Shown here: piece by piece, positions 21,601 to 35,204 of the stretch | How positions within the stretch are numbered: the stretch's first letter is position 1 | Layout: each line of letters begins with the position of its first letter | From: Azolla pinnata | Taxonomy: Eukaryota; Streptophyta; Polypodiopsida; Salviniales; Salviniaceae | Direction of reading: 5' to 3' | DNA: 47,906 nt | NCBI GenBank assembly: GCA_037176905.1 | Contig: JBBBWG010006669.1 | Location: 12,234-60,139, forward strand | Made by a program: the position numbers and the translations under genes | The notes under the pieces: model-generated | Told to the model about the DNA's origin: nothing | The model's database searches: none | Seen by the model: the letters and a program-made list of their open reading frames with translations, nothing else

Positions 21601-23407
21601 TCCTGCATGAAAGGTTGAACACTTGGTCTCATTTGCAAGGTCAATAAAATGCATGTCAGTATTACAATTATATAATCATACCTTATTGAAGAAGGTCAAT
21701 CAGGTACTAAATTTCTATTCATACCTTCAATGTCCCTTCATCTTTTGACCAATCCCGTTCCAAGAAGGTGTATTCAGAAAACCACATAGACCATCCGATG
21801 ACCTTAGTTGTGACGAAAATGTTTTGTGAGGAAAGACAGTACAAAAATTTAAGATCCACAAAAAAAGTTACAAGACTTAGATGATACTAAGTACAGTTTA
21901 AAAACGCATAGTAATAAGACAAGCATTGGATGGTAACTCAACTGGCAAATACTGTGTTGACTTCTTCATCACTGCTCTAGTGCTGCCTAAACACCCTACC
22001 CGCTACCTCAAAGCAAGAAAATTAATTAGAACATTTATGCCGTGAGGAGGAAATTTTTCTTGGACAAACAAATTTGGCAAACCTGTGCTAAAATCCAACC
22101 AAACAGCCAATCCAGATCACTTCGATGATTAGATATAACAAGCGCATGTTCGTTACCTGATAAAACACATCCAAAACAGGTTACGAGTCTACTATCAGAG
22201 ATTTTTAATGTTTTGGAGGGTTTCCAAAATCGTAGAATTCTGAGCCATAAACTGACTTACCAATGTGCTTCCATGATTCTGGATCTACGTAGACCCGGAT
22301 CTAGAAACAAGGGAAATTTTCAAGTTGCATGCTTGTATCATATATAAAAGAGGTCATTCTCCAAGCTCAGAGAAAAATCTATTTATAATGAGAAAACTAC
22401 ACTTAGATGATCGACGATCTCTACATTCAAAGGTACCTTAACTCCAGCCCACCAATCCATGAGCCACACAAGTTCAGACCATAGAAGCTCCATGAGAAAG
22501 CGATTTGCCATCCTGTAGGCACTCCGAGAGAAAGGAAGCAAGAATATACAAGTAAGCACCTGTAATGGAGGATCAAGAAAATATCAGCAAATCATAGTTG
22601 ATCAAGAATAGAATTATCAAAGAACAGCCCAGCTCGATACATGATGCTTCATCGCCACGTTAATTAGCAAAAGCTACATATTTTTCCAACAAAGGCAGGT
22701 CAAACAATGATGAGATATGCATGAAAACAAGGCAAAACACTGTTACAAACAGTTATATTGCAGAGCAGTGTTCAATAGGATCGTGAGAGGGCCCATCGTG
22801 AGGTCGACTTATCAAGAACTCAGTGCATCAAAATGAAAACAGCGAGTGGCTAAATACAACCTACACACAGAAACAAACACTGAATTCTGACTGATTTGTA
22901 CGAGGTAGACTGTAAATACGCAAAAATCAAGAGAAGCCTGCGAGGGACCCTAGCTTCATGCAATTCTATCAATCAGGAGGAGGCTTAGAATCACAGAATG
23001 GTATGTCTATTCGTTATGAATTGTGCAAGAAGAAAGCTATTCAATATGATTGGCGCAAAGGACTCTCAGTGCACACCATATAGAAGCAGAAAGCGCAGGT
23101 ATTTCATGGATGAACACGCAAATCATTGGGCATAAGAGCATTTCTGTATGAAATTGAAGAAAACCGAGAATTCGTTCGTTGCTAGGAAAAAACGAAGCAC
23201 AAAGAAAAGGAGCACTTGCAGAAGGACCTAGAAACACATGAAATGAAACTTGGAGCAAATTCAGCAGAAAAAAGGAAAAGAAAAGCTTCAATTTGCCAGG
23301 GAGTCGGCAGAAGTGATGACGAACACCTGAAAAGCATTCACGACGATGCCAGAGAAAAGGAAGAGGAGTCCAAGGGGGAGGACGATGGAAAGCGAGAGAA
23401 GACTCAT
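18699..23407 (-). CDS. LPAT2: 1-acyl-sn-glycerol-3-phosphate acyltransferase (LPAT2-like)
   Basis: Acylates lysophosphatidic acid to phosphatidic acid in the ER, the second step of the Kennedy pathway. Eleven coding exons, in transcript order: 23407-23327, 22559-22437, 22300-22261, 22156-22083, 22002-21943, 21802-21725, 21602-21444, 20421-20296, 19286-19194, 19080-18994 and 18917-18699. All phases agree, giving 379 residues (Arabidopsis LPAT2 about 389). The N-terminus opens with hydrophobic segments ([17 protein letters not shown]). The acyltransferase NHX4D box is NHRSDLD at 91-97. The acceptor-binding FVEGTRFT lies at about 170-177, followed by LLIPRTKGFVSAV. Two C-terminal membrane segments ([12 protein letters not shown] and [13 protein letters not shown]) precede FTQSERSTP. 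The start codon at 23407 gives a complete first exon of 27 codons. Nothing is missing. Confidence 0.95.
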
Positions 23408-23454
23408 GGCCGTTTCTCCTTCCTCTACTGCTACTATTTCTTCTTCTACGACAA

Positions 23455-24465
23455 CTATTCCTGCTCCCGCTCCTGCTCCTGCTCCTGCTGATACTTGTGC
23501 TTTCGGAGGAGAGCGAACAAAAGCTCAGTGCATGAGAGGAAGAGAACGAGTGGCGACGAAGGAAGAAGAAGAAGAAGAAGAAGAAGAAGAAGAAGCTCCC
23601 TCGGGATTTTGGTTCCTGACAACACCGAGTGCGATGATCTCCGCAGCTTATTTTAGTGGCGTCGCTTTAGAAGAAGAAGAAGAAGAAGAAGAAGAAGCTC
23701 ATGTTCATTGCATGCTTCCTTTACAGGTCAACCCCACCATTAGAGCTTGCTGCTCCTGCTCCTGCTCCTGCTCCTGCTGCTGCTGCTGATGATGATGATG
23801 GTGGTGGTGGTGATGATGATGATGACGGTCCTGAAGATGAAGATACTGATGATTGCGATGGTGATGACGGTGGTGATGGTGATGATGGTGATGATGGTGG
23901 TGATGGTGGTGATGATGATGACGATCATGATGATGACGATCATGATGATGGTGATCATGGTGATCCTGGTGGTGATGATCACTATGATGATCATGATGGT
24001 GATGGTGATGGTGATTGTGATGGTGATTGTGGGATGGTGTTGATGGTGATGGTGCTGGTGGTGATGTGATGATGGTGATGATGGTGATGATGGTGATGGT
24101 GGTGATGATGGTGATGATGGTGATCATGGTGATCATGGTGATCATGGTGATTATGGTGACTATGCTGATTATGGTGATTATGGTCATTATGGTGATGATG
24201 ATGATTGTGGTGATGATGGCGATTATGGTGATGGTGATGGTGATGGTGACGACTGTGGTGATGATGGTGATAGTGATGGTGGTGGTGATGGTGATGATCA
24301 TGATGGTGATGATCGTGACGGTGATGATGACTACTTTGATGATGGTGATGGTGATGATGGTGACAGTGGTGGTGATAATGGTGATGGTGATGGTGGTGGT
24401 GGTGGTGATGACATTGATGGTGATGATACTGATGGTGATGATGGTGGTGATGGTGATGTAACAGT
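23455..24465. repeat. CTCCTG, GAA and GAT/GGT trinucleotide array upstream of LPAT
   Basis: Composite low-complexity DNA: CTCCTG units (about 23457-23490 and 23752-23783), two pure GAA runs (about 23567-23594 and 23671-23697), then about 670 bases of GATGGT/GATGAT repeats with GATCATGGT variants (23787-24463). Long open frames on both strands (for example 23705-24496) encode only Ile/Thr/His or Met/Val/Asp runs and are rejected as genes. It sits in the LPAT upstream region. Confidence 0.92.
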
Positions 24466-27278
24466 TCCCAACCAACATGAATGAGTATGTGTACACATTC
24501 CCAAAACCCTAATGCAAAATCCGAAGAAGGAGCTCGCCTCCGACGTGGTTATGGCTTGCTTCACAGCTCGTCGAACCCTAAACCGAACCCTAAACCCTAA
24601 AACAGCCAAGACTCGTCTGATCTAATCGACTTCTTGATCTAAGGGGACAAGCCTGAAGAAGGATTGTGGGAGAGCCACGATCCACCTCTTCTGTGCTTGT
24701 CATGCATCAAATGTTTTGGAGCGGAAAAACGTCCGATGATCATATCCTGGGCCTTCCTTCTGACATCTTTTTCTGACAAACCCACTGATCCATCCATATA
24801 AAAGGATCCGAATCCACATCTTAAGATTATCCGGGTTTGCATCTTATCTATTTCGTGGCTCCTCAAACTCTGCTACAAAACTCATGCCATACATTCCTAC
24901 GTGGACATCCGATATATTCCCTTGACTCGCCAAGCTGGGGTCAACCACCCAATATGCTTCTTCATCTTGTTACAAATGTTTATATGCTTCTAATGTGCAG
25001 CTTTTGAGACCTTCCAAACTTCAAAGGGAATTTCTTGAATGGTGGCCCAATGAAAATTGAAAGAGAAGCAAATTTTGGATCCCAATAACATCTACCTATT
25101 TTACTCATTTACACCCCCCATGATTTTGTCAAATTGCTCCATTCAAACCAAACAAAGATTGTTGATTCCCAATCTGATCATCCCCAGCAGTAACATTTCC
25201 TTTTTAGGCATGACGGATAAATGATGTTCGAAGAACTGAAACACGCGACAAATTTGCTGCTTTCCATCTCAGTGATCAGCGTCCAAATGATATCAGCCAT
25301 AACAAGAAGTCAAGCAAGCAAAACAGATTCTACCACATACAATTACTCCATATTTTGCAACTGATAAGTACATAGATACACCAATTCCAAAGGGGAAACC
25401 TGCCTCCATTAGAGTGAGGCTTGAAAATTTTGCCTCTGTTGTGCAAATCACACAGAAATTCCATATATATATGAAGATGAGAAGTTGTAGACAGACTTTG
25501 CCATGACTCCTCTTTGGTGTTTATTTCTTGTGAAGTTTCAAAACAAATAGCCTCTTTATTTCACTCTTTCCCTCAAAATAATGAGCACAGAGCTCAGACT
25601 TTGTGTGGATAAATTTCTTTTTTTGTATAGATTCAATTCCACAGACACAAATATCAAATGAATACCATCAGTTCATGAATGCATAGACAAAATACTCCAT
25701 TACTACATTTATTCCATGCTGCAAACTAGGATTTTCATTGGTACCATCACCTTGGGACTTCCAGTGCTACTACTCATATCCATCATACCAAGTAGGAAAA
25801 TGACCTGGTCGGATACCTCTCTCTGTAGTCTTTGCAAAGAAAAGCAAACAACCAAATTTAACTTCAACATACAAATGCGCAAAATTCAACATCTACAATT
25901 CACTTTTAAGAAAATTTCTGCTATCAACGCATCTCAATGTTTGACCATGACACACAGTAAAACCACTACATTGATGTCTTAAGGAGGAAACGAAGGGCTT
26001 TCTCTCCAAATATACCTAACACGTCATCTCAAAGTATAAAGCAGTTTGAAGTTTAAAAAAAAAGCATATGGTTAGAAAGACTCGCATTGCATTTCCTCTT
26101 GCTATCATAAACTCACAAAAACTAAAGAGAAGTGGTCCTTTCACTTCAGAAATCCTTCAAATCCTCCTCAACATTATCACCCCAAATCCGTGCAGCCTTT
26201 CCTGTATCCATTACCTACGGTGCTCATGTTCGTTACAGGTCAGTTTGGCATGATGTGTCTTCTCTCAACTATATAACATTTACCAAGATTGAAATGACAC
26301 AGCTCATATAGCTCAGTACACTATAGTAGTTCCAAGTTAGCAGCAAGTAATCTGTAAAATATACACGGGTATTCTAACTAGGCATCAGAAAAAATGATGA
26401 TGAAGATCTCCAATGTCCTTGAGGAGACAGTAAGATTACCAACTATGTACTGGAGGACGTTTTCCAAAAGTTTCCATATACATGTATAATATTTTTCTAT
26501 ATGAAACTACATACCAATGAACTTCACAGTCAGAAGTTATTGTTGCTCTTTTAGACACGATATCTTTGTTCTACTCTCTTCTTGAAAATTTAACTTCTTT
26601 TTGCTTTGCAGTCAATGGAAAACTTTCCATGAAAGTGCAACAAAAAAATGGACCGATCCATTATGTATTATCCAAAAAAATGGAAAGCAGTGCACGCATT
26701 ATGTAAAGTTACAAAAGCACGAGTAATGACTTGGACGATAAGGTGCCTTAAAGCATTAGAGGAGAGAACGGATCATCAAAACTTTAGAATTTTATTAAGA
26801 GAAGCTTGCAGCAAAATACGTAGAAAGGAGCTGACAAAGTCGTTTCAAGTGGCCGATTTGTTGAGTAGCCAAGCCTATGCCTCCTTGCGAAAACATATGT
26901 TCACTTATACTGTTTACATTTTTATGCCCAGAATGAGTAGGTAAAAATGATTTACTTTTTTCTTCTAGTAAAAAGATAGAGTCTTCTTTCTACTTCCATT
27001 GCTTAAACACATCAGCATACCAAAATTTTTAGCTTAAGCTAGAAGGATTATCAACATACCTAAGCTTCCATAGACTACACTAAGTGGACCATTTGGATTG
27101 TTCAGCATATAGATGACACTAGTTGCCAAAGTCATCGTTATTAATGCACACTATGAGAGCTTTAACAGAAATAGATTCTCCCTAAACTATGATATTTTTG
27201 GCACAATACACACTCACTGTAAACAGTTTCTATGGAGGCATACAAGCATGAAGATCACCTGGCTGTAAAAAGGTTGCT
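24466..27278. other. Gene-poor spacer between LPAT and COX16
   Basis: AT-rich DNA of about 2.8 kb. A short telomere-like stretch with several ACCCTAAA words lies at 24571-24601. The largest open frame (26648-26944, 98 codons) resembles no protein I recognise and has ordinary AT-rich composition. It is 5' to the LPAT promoter and 3' to COX16, both on the minus strand. I see no gene. Confidence 0.5.
24571..24601. repeat. Short interstitial telomere-like repeat
   Basis: Two GAACCCTAAACC-type units followed by CCCTAAAA, matching the plant telomere unit CCCTAAA imperfectly over about 31 bases. Too short to be a telomere scar with any certainty; it could act as telo-boxes. Confidence 0.6.
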
Positions 27279-28382
27279 TCAGGTTTGATCTTTAACCCCT
27301 GGTTTTGGAATCTTCTTGTACTCAAATGAATTGATATTCATCTTCATTTGCATAGCCTGTTATCATAAAAATGATGAATAAAGAAACATGAGTATGCTAA
27401 TCCAGTATCATCCTGTATCTTTCAATCTAACATTGTCTGGTATATCTTGCATGATCCCATTTACACGACAAAGATAGCACAAAAAATATCACGTCTTCTA
27501 ATAATCAAATGACCCCTACACTAAAGAATGGGATGAAAGTGCCTATTCGGGGCAACAAAGTACAAATATGATAACTGTTTGTGTTATAATTCCAATTAAA
27601 CTTCTTAAATACTAGCATACAAAATCTATTTCTCATTATTTTCTTTGATACTAAACTGTATTCGATCCCTCCTAATCTAGGAGAAACTGACCTTTAATTC
27701 TTCTTCCAAATCCATTTTCTTGTTCTTTCTTTGTATGTTTTTCCCAACTGGGCCCTCACGGGTCAGTCCATCTGCTTCCTTTATCCTCTCCCAACCCTGC
27801 TCATCTAATACAGCAGCCACATCTCTCCTACAGTTAACATAATGAACAAATTCAGTATTTTTCATCATCGTTCACCTCATACAATATCAATTACCCTTTT
27901 CAAATCCTTTGAAAACACGTTAGAGATTTGAATGAGCCAGAACATCTATGATCACGAAAGATAAACATTTGAACTCAGAACTCGAAGGCAAAGAGCTTCT
28001 TTTCCGATTCCATAACAATAGTTCGTCTTTTTTCCTCTCCCAGTAAAAAACCGGAGAGCTTTAGCGAGCTATCGCATCCATTGCCACGTGGCAATCAAGA
28101 AGATGAACATAAAAAAGCAAAGCTTGAAACCAGAACTCAAAATTGCCAAGCTTGAGACAGAATGTAGAGTATTAACGGTAGGAGCCGAGACGAAGTAGAA
28201 GAAGAAAAAAAAAAGAATCTTTACGTGTTTGGTTCATCCTGGTTTCCAAACCACGCCTACCTGCCTTGATGGAGATGGCCAATGCCAAGGAACCCGATGA
28301 CGCTCAAGCTCACGAGAGGCAACCCAAACTGCAGGAAAGGGCTGGATCTTCCGATCCTCTTGTATTCTTTAGCGATCTTCAT
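27279..28382 (-). CDS. COX16: Cytochrome c oxidase assembly protein COX16
   Basis: Small mitochondrial inner-membrane protein needed for assembly of cytochrome c oxidase (complex IV), linked in other organisms to copper delivery to COX2. Three exons in transcript order: 28382-28261, 27827-27692 and 27356-27279; phases match (122 + 136 + 78 nt) and give 111 residues. A single membrane segment spans about residues 15-36 (PFLQFGLPLVSLSVIGFLGIGHL). It is followed by the family region around LDEQGWERI and the C-terminal DLEEELKAMQ...FEYKKIPKP, which is the recognisable COX16 tail. The start at 28382 lies in a short leader MKIAKEYKRIG typical of the family. It is divergent from the coiled-coil gene starting 1.3 kb away. 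Confidence 0.88.
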
Positions 28383-29676
28383 AGTCTGCTGTCAATGGAA
28401 GGCTAGGCCTGAATCCTCATCCCCGTCGTCGTCTTCATCTTCTTCGTTCTGCGTCGTCGTCGTCCTGTGGTTAGTTCATTGGCCTGCTAATCTCTTATTT
28501 TGGGCTTAATGACTTTGATTAGTCATTTTTTGTATCCTAATCACTTGATGAAGTGTAAACTATCTAGTCTAAACCAAGGATCATTCAGACTAATTCTGAT
28601 CACTAGTATCTTCGATTAGTCCTAATTCTAACGTGTTGGTGTTCTTGTAAAGTATATGGTGATTCTCCACAGCCAAACTTCGACGATGCAAAAATGCTAG
28701 TTGTTTTTCGAGTCAGTTCGTCGTAGAATTAATTTTTCACAAATCACGATATGGATGCTTCCATGTGCATTACCATGAACCTTAGCTTCTTTGACCCCCT
28801 ACAACACTAAAGGAAATGTAATGAAGGACCATATTCGTCATTGTCTTTGAGTTCAATTGGAGCTTTCATACATACATACATGTATACATACAGAGTGAGG
28901 AGCTCATTGATTGATCGAACATAAGTTTTGCTATCAATGATAATTTCCCCATGTCTCATCATCGAACATCGTAGCAGTCGAAAGCCTTCACTGATTCATG
29001 CTTGTACCATTCGCTTTACGATGACAACATTTAGGAGCAAGCTCACGAAATCACAGAACAGGGCCGAATTCAGCCCCAATTGCATCGATTAATCCGTCCA
29101 AACTCAGTCTTGATTCCAACCTTTTTTTCGATCGTTGCTCCCCATCAACACACATCGCCCATATACAAAATACACAAACCGATCGCAACTACACAAATTT
29201 GCTCCCCCTCCCCACCTTATTAGAACCAAACGCTGCAACTTCACATGCCCCCCTCTCGAGAACGTGAAATCAAACGCGAGCAGATAAGAAGAAACGCATC
29301 GAGAAGCAGAACGGATTTTGCCCCGACGGCATCGATCGAGCACCGAACTCAACAGTTTGTTCGCGTATAGCAAATCGAGCCAATCGCAGAGTGATCGTGT
29401 TCGTTCAGTGATGTTGTTCTTCTTCGCACATCAAGCGATCGATCGATGAAATGGAAGAAGAAGGCCAAGATCATTCATGCCCACAAATGGATGGCCACAA
29501 GAATGCCCCAAAATCTGAACTATTTCGGCAGCCACAGAAAAATGCAACGTGTAACGCGAGGCCTTTCTGTCGTGCAGATCCCCCGCGCGCGCGGTTCCGA
29601 GCAGGAGAAAATGCAGGAGAAATCCTGATCCACATCCGCGCAGAGGCTCCCCCCGCAAGCTCTCGCCTTCGTTGCC
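28383..29676. other. Shared upstream region of COX16 and the coiled-coil gene
   Basis: Divergent intergenic region of 1.3 kb. Several GATTAG/CTAATC words lie close to COX16 (28498-28630). Open frames near 29431-29919 overlap the leader of the plus-strand gene and do not match any family. No independent gene seen. Confidence 0.45.
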
Positions 29677-32600
29677 ATGGACAGTCGCCCCTTGATGCTG
29701 CTCCCGCTCCCTGCCAGGTAGGAACGAAAACAACTCTTTTACTACGTCATTCTTCTTTCCGCTTTCTTTCCTTAATCCCCCCCTCTCTCTTTTCCTTTTG
29801 TCACCTAACGATGAATCATGTCGCCCCTGGCCTCCGTAAATCTGCCTTCTGATTCGTCTGTAATTCATCGGGCATAAGGGGATGGATATCCAACACATCG
29901 GCGTGCATTTCTTGTTCATCGTTATTTGGCGTTTCTCGTGCGTCCCTACCCCCTTGAAGCGGGGAGTCTCCTTTATTCAGGGTTTGGAAAATCGTGCTGG
30001 TTTCTGTTTGTGGAACATGGAAAGCTCAAAGGGATGCTTTTGCAAAAGTTTACACCTTCAGCTTGACTCAGTGATACTCGTAGACCTGGAAGCCAAAGCG
30101 TTTCTAGTGTTCAGAAATTGTGCTAATTGTTACTGAAAGCAGAAAGCTGTTGATTTTCTTGTCTCCTCATCAATTTTTTATTCTTTACAACGGGGATCCT
30201 GAATTCTGAAGTGGAAGGTTGTTAGACATTACAAACAGTACCGCTAAATGTACGCGACAGAACACATAAAACTTAAATGCTAATAACGCTTTACTTTTAC
30301 TTCTCTATTATCTCCAGCGTTGTATTTTCTGGAGTGGGACATTTCCAAACCTGAAAATAGAAGCCATGTTTTCTGATGGTAGTTTATAGACCTTTAAATT
30401 TGACTCGCTGATGTTTGTAATCCTGGAAGTGAAAGCTTTTCTAGAGTTCACTAATCTTAAAAGCTAACACAATGTGTAGTATTTTTCGCTTTTTCATCTT
30501 CCTAAAACTTTCTATTTGCCTCAGTGAAGCCTTGCAACACAACAATGGAAATTTGCATGGGTCTCAGGGTCTTCTACAAAATCTTCTTGACCTTGGTGAA
30601 GCTTTTCTTGCTTCAGAGATTGGTGAAGAGGATTTGGAGGACTTGCAAGCTAAGCTTTCTGCAGCAAGAAGCAGAGATTATGGCACAATCCGTGAGCTCC
30701 AAAAGAAAATCGAAGAGCTCTCTGGCATGAGTGCAATGGTGAGCAGGCTAAAGGTAAAATTTGTCTTAACTTCTCTGGCTTTCTCATTCACCAGTGATGC
30801 TTCCTTAAGTACGTTATGTTTTCTCACAATGAAGCTACTATACTTCAGGAGGATCTACGAGAAGAAAAGGAAAAGGCTAAAGAGGAAGCGGAAGATTTGA
30901 CTCAAGAAATGGCCGAGTTGAGGTATCAGCTGATGGAGCGAGTGGATGAAGAACGAGAACTTCGTGCTCGTATAGAAGAAGCATCCCTGAGAAGAATATC
31001 TGAACTTGAATCACAGGTTTGACAAGTGATGCACTCCTAGTTTGTACTTGTAACCAAAATAATAATTTTCTCACACATAGAGTTCTTTTTGCGTGTTTAA
31101 GCCAAAAGAACAAAATGTTAGACTCATATAGATCTCATTCATTTATATTGGGCAGTTAAAGCATGCTTGGAAAGAGATAATGAATCTTCAGGGGGCCAAA
31201 CAGTGTATTGAAGTGCAATCACAATCACGTTTGCTGGAGATTCAGCATCTCAAGGCAGCTTTTGAGGTATGAAAATGTTCTCCGTAAATCATTATGAAGA
31301 GAAATTTGAATAATAAGAGAAATTGTGATTGATCCTCATTATATCAATGGGCAGGATTTGAATGTTATCTGATGACAATTATAAATTAAAATAAAACGGA
31401 TTCAATGTGAGAATAGAAGACGAGTTCTTGTTGGATGCTCGTGCAATAGTAGAGGCCATTATAAAATGATGGAAATGTTTTAAAAAATGCTCTTAGATAA
31501 TGCTGAGTAGACATCATAAATACAGTGATAGAACACATTCTCTTATGCTTCGTCCTAACTTCATCATAACTATTTGCTGGATATAAAGAAATCTCTTCAT
31601 AGAAATGACTATTCATGCATGCAAGTCCTAGGATAGAGCATATTTTCTAATCACTAATTTGTGACAAGGTTCTGGAAAGCAGTATTTGAATAAAGATAGG
31701 TATAAAGTTTTGATTTTAATTAACCAATGTCACATAATATGTAATCATTTTCTTTCATAGATTTGTACCAAAGATTCCCATTTCCTCCTACTTTCTCCTG
31801 TTCTCTTTCAGAAAATCATTCTCCATCTCTCTCTCTCTCCCTCCCTCCCTTCCCCTTTCTTAACCATGTCCATAGTCTCTCTCATCCTCTATACCTCTTA
31901 TTTTTGCATTGATGCGAACACTTTCTCATTTCTAATTTCTATAGCTACATTTTTCCTATGGCTATTCCTAATGCCTATAGCTATATTTGCTAATGGTATC
32001 AGGTCAAATGATCATGTGCACAGGAATCTAAATCAATCCAAGAGAACTTGAAGCTGGAGAAGCAAGAGACCAAGAATCAGTTGGATGAACTTCAGTCAAA
32101 AGTTAAAACACTTGAGATCAATCTGTCAGATGCGAATGGTCAGCTTCTTGCAGCAGAAGACAAGATATGTGAATTAAAGGAAGTTTTGGTAAAGCTGAAG
32201 AATACACATGAAGTACAATTACTGGATGAGAAGAAACAGAAAGAAGAGACCATGGAATTGGAAATGATGAAGGCAGAAATTTATGTTCCTGATCAAGATT
32301 TTAGTTATCCGTTACTTACAGAAGAACATCAGAACAACTATCTGAAACATGAAGTAAAAGCAATGCAAAGCTTGATTGCAGATTTCAAGCTTCAACTTCA
32401 ATTACTTGCGATCAATTATCATAATGCAAAGGATGAGCTACCTCAGATGAGAGATGCAAACACGGGCACTGGTTATGAAAACATAGAAATGACTGATGGA
32501 AAAGCTTCAGAAGACAATAACCGACATATCTTAATAAACTACAATGATAAAAAACTTCATCCACCATGGACATTGCAAGAGGTGGTCGAAATTGTTGACG

Positions 32601-34366
32601 AAATCACAGAAGAAATGACTAAATTGTTACGGATTTTGCTCAAATCTCCTCACTCAAGAAAGGCAGATTTTCTCTACTCCCTAGCATCACGCTTGCAACT
32701 TTGGAGTAATATTCCACAGAAAGCTTTACCTGAAAGAATGATGAAGAATGGAGTTCTTGCAGAATGGGGTGATTTGCTAGTTGATCTAGTTGCACAGTCT
32801 AGACGAGAATTGCATTCACTGCAGCAGAAACTATGGGATCTTGAGACTGAACTAGATATAGCAAAGAATGCTCGGGCAGATCTTGCAACTTTTAGCAAGG
32901 AGCCAAGGTGTACGAAGGAGGAACTGACGAAGACAGAATCATATTATTCTACTCAACTTTCGGATAAAGAACATGTCATAACAGATCTTGAAGGGAAGTT
33001 AGAGCAGTGCAACAAAGATCTACTTCAGTCTCAGGAGAGGGTGAAAGAGATGGAAGGCTCAAATGATTTGCTCCATGGACTTGTCCGGAGGCTCGAGCTA
33101 GAGACAGAAAGGCTAAAATCCTTGTGGGATTTAGAAAAGAATGCACTTGAGGAACGTATGTATGAGCAGAATGACAGTATGCAGAAAGAGAGGGCAAAGG
33201 CAAACAAAGAGGTCGATAAGCTTGAGAAGGTAGTGGCAGAGCTGAGATGCAGGCTGGCAGAGAATGAGCAGGAACTAGAAGAATTAGTTGATGCTAATGA
33301 TTTGAATATTGATGCAGTGGTGGCAGCTAAGCTTCGTCAGCTGGAGCAAAAACTGAGGAATTCTCAGTCAAATGAGCAGGACCTCCAAGCGGAACGAGCT
33401 GAGCTTGCATCCCAGGTGGTGTGGCTTCAGGCAAAACTGGAAGAGGCTGAACGTGAGCTTGAGGCTCAGAATGAGCAACATGTGGAGGCACTGATTCAAT
33501 ATGAGGAGGAACGAAGGTTGCTAGAATTCGAATTAGAAGCTGGAAAACAATCTTTACAGAAGAAGAACTCCTCTTCATTTCCAATTTTGAAGGAGAACAT
33601 TATTGCACTGGAGAGTGAGTTGGAGCCCAGCAGGGGTATGGATTTCCATTCAGCTGAGCATGAACAACTCGAGAAAACTGTGGAGTTGCTTAAACAGAAG
33701 ATCTTAGACAGCGAGCAGATACTAGCATCACAGCAAGAAAGTGTGTTACTCCAGAAAGAAATAAATAGAAGTTTAGTGAAGCATGCAGCGCTTCTTGATT
33801 CTGAGTTGGTTCTTGTACGGGAGAAGTTGGCGGCATCTGAAGCAGAAGTCCAGGAGATGGAATCTCTGATCGGAAGTTTGCAAGATGAGCTGCTCCTTGT
33901 AAGAATTGAAAGTGTGCAGGTTCAAGATGATGCTGATCGAGAGGAAAAAAGGACGAACAGAAGAGAGGAAGAATATGAACAGTTGAAAGTAAGTTTAAAT
34001 GAAACGATTTCTAGCCTGCAGAGAGACCTTGTCAGTAGCCAGAACAGAGAGAAAGAGGCTTGTTTTCAAGTGAAAAAGATGGGTTTGGAATTGTCAGTTG
34101 CTAAAGAAGAGGTGGTTAAGTCAGAGTTAAGGTTACAGAAGTATTTGAAACAAAAGGATGAGCTGTTGGGTGCAGAGGAAAGGAGACTTGAAGTAGAGCA
34201 CAACCTATATAGAAGGACAGAAGAATTGAGAATCCTTGAAAGTGAGAAAATGGAATTGCAGCGCCTATTAAAACACACTCGTGTGATTCGGGATCAGTTA
34301 GAGCAGGAAAGGGATGGCCTGAAAGCTGCATTGACTGAAATGGAGAACCGATTCTCCACAAAATAG
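29677..34366 (+). CDS. Long coiled-coil protein, function not recognised
   Basis: Five exons: 29677-29717, 30525-30753, 30849-31016, 31156-31266 and 32024-34366. Phases agree and give 963 residues ending ENRFSTK. Almost the whole protein is rich in Glu, Lys, Gln and Leu with heptad-like spacing, in coiled-coil segments (for example EELSGMSAMVSRLKEDLREEKEK, split by one intron, and long stretches from about residue 185 onward). A less charged region near residues 270-420 contains a conserved-looking non-helical block (LLKSPHSRKADFLYSL...QLWSNIP). No kinesin motor, membrane segment, zinc finger or GRIP domain is visible. The first exon (13 codons, MDSRPLMLLPLPA) is supported by the phase-2 junction to exon 2. 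Structural, cytoskeletal or tethering roles are possible but unproven. The 757-base intron before the last exon could hide an extra exon. Confidence 0.75.
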
Positions 34367-35147
34367 GAGCAAAATCAAGGGAGTAGCAAATTTATGCATT
34401 CTTTATTGGGAATGATATGGAGAATGAAGAAGCGCATCGTCAGGCATGTCAACCAGGAAGAATGGATAATATCTAGATGAAACGGATAAAAGGGTAAACG
34501 TGCGATGCATTGAGAATCTCAGGTTACTACAACTTGCAGGACTACCTCATGTCAGCATATTCGTAGGGTAACAGCGGATGCTGATAAGATCTCTGTCAAA
34601 GAAACAAGGCATTGAAGCTATACGTTGAATGGATTGCAGTGTCTTCTAATATGGGGAGCAATCTGTGTCTGCTAAGGCTTGCTGGATTCGATGCAGGGCT
34701 AGAGGCCCAGTTCAGTGCACGGTGTTGATGGTTATATATGTCACAGCAAAATGCTACTTTGTAATGACAACCTCTTGGGAGGAATATGGAGTGCCTGACG
34801 CAATTGCAACATTATTTGGGTCTTGTGGGTGTTATGAGCTCTTGGAGATCCTCCCAGACGCTCGATATATATACATGCGAAGATTTTGTACAGAGGTCAT
34901 TTGCTCTACCAAGGGAATGAATCCAAAAGTCAGCTACACGATTTCTTCTGAGATTTGAACATTTTCATGTTGAATGGGATTGGTGCTCGTCAATCTCACG
35001 GATTTTGTTTCTTTGTTTCTGTTGTGCATCATTTGGAGTGTATCCAAAATTTGTTTTGATGCTCTGCAGTCATGTATGCCAATGGATGATGATAGATCAT
35101 GACCATCACCATCCATCATCATTGTTGTCGTCAGCCGCTGTTGTCAC
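34367..35147. other. 3' flank of the coiled-coil gene
   Basis: Probable 3' UTR followed by spacer. The open frames 34665-34958 and 35005-35220 resemble no known protein. No canonical AATAAA noticed. No gene seen. Confidence 0.4.
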
Positions 35148-35150
35148 TGT

Positions 35151-35183
<33 letters not shown>

Positions 35184-35204
35184 AATCATCATCATCATCA
35201 GCTC
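35148..35204. repeat. (ATC)n microsatellite
   Basis: About eighteen ATC units with one ATA interruption. Confidence 0.95.

Noticed and set aside
23701..24496. Open frames of up to 263 codons in the GAT array
   Set aside because: Pure trinucleotide repeats give open frames in several registers. There is no start context, no splice structure and no protein similarity.
24571..24601. Possible telomere or chromosome-end fusion scar
   Set aside because: Only about four imperfect units, and genes continue normally on both sides. Reported only as a short telomere-like repeat.
26648..26944. 98-codon open frame in the LPAT-COX16 spacer
   Set aside because: No recognisable domain, AT-rich composition like its surroundings and no nearby exon in phase. 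Length is within chance for this region.
29431..29919. Minus-strand open frame of 162 codons and plus-strand frame of 133 codons around the coiled-coil gene leader
   Set aside because: Neither matches a family. The plus-strand frame would run into a stop at the exon 2 junction, whereas the frame from ATG 29677 joins in phase.
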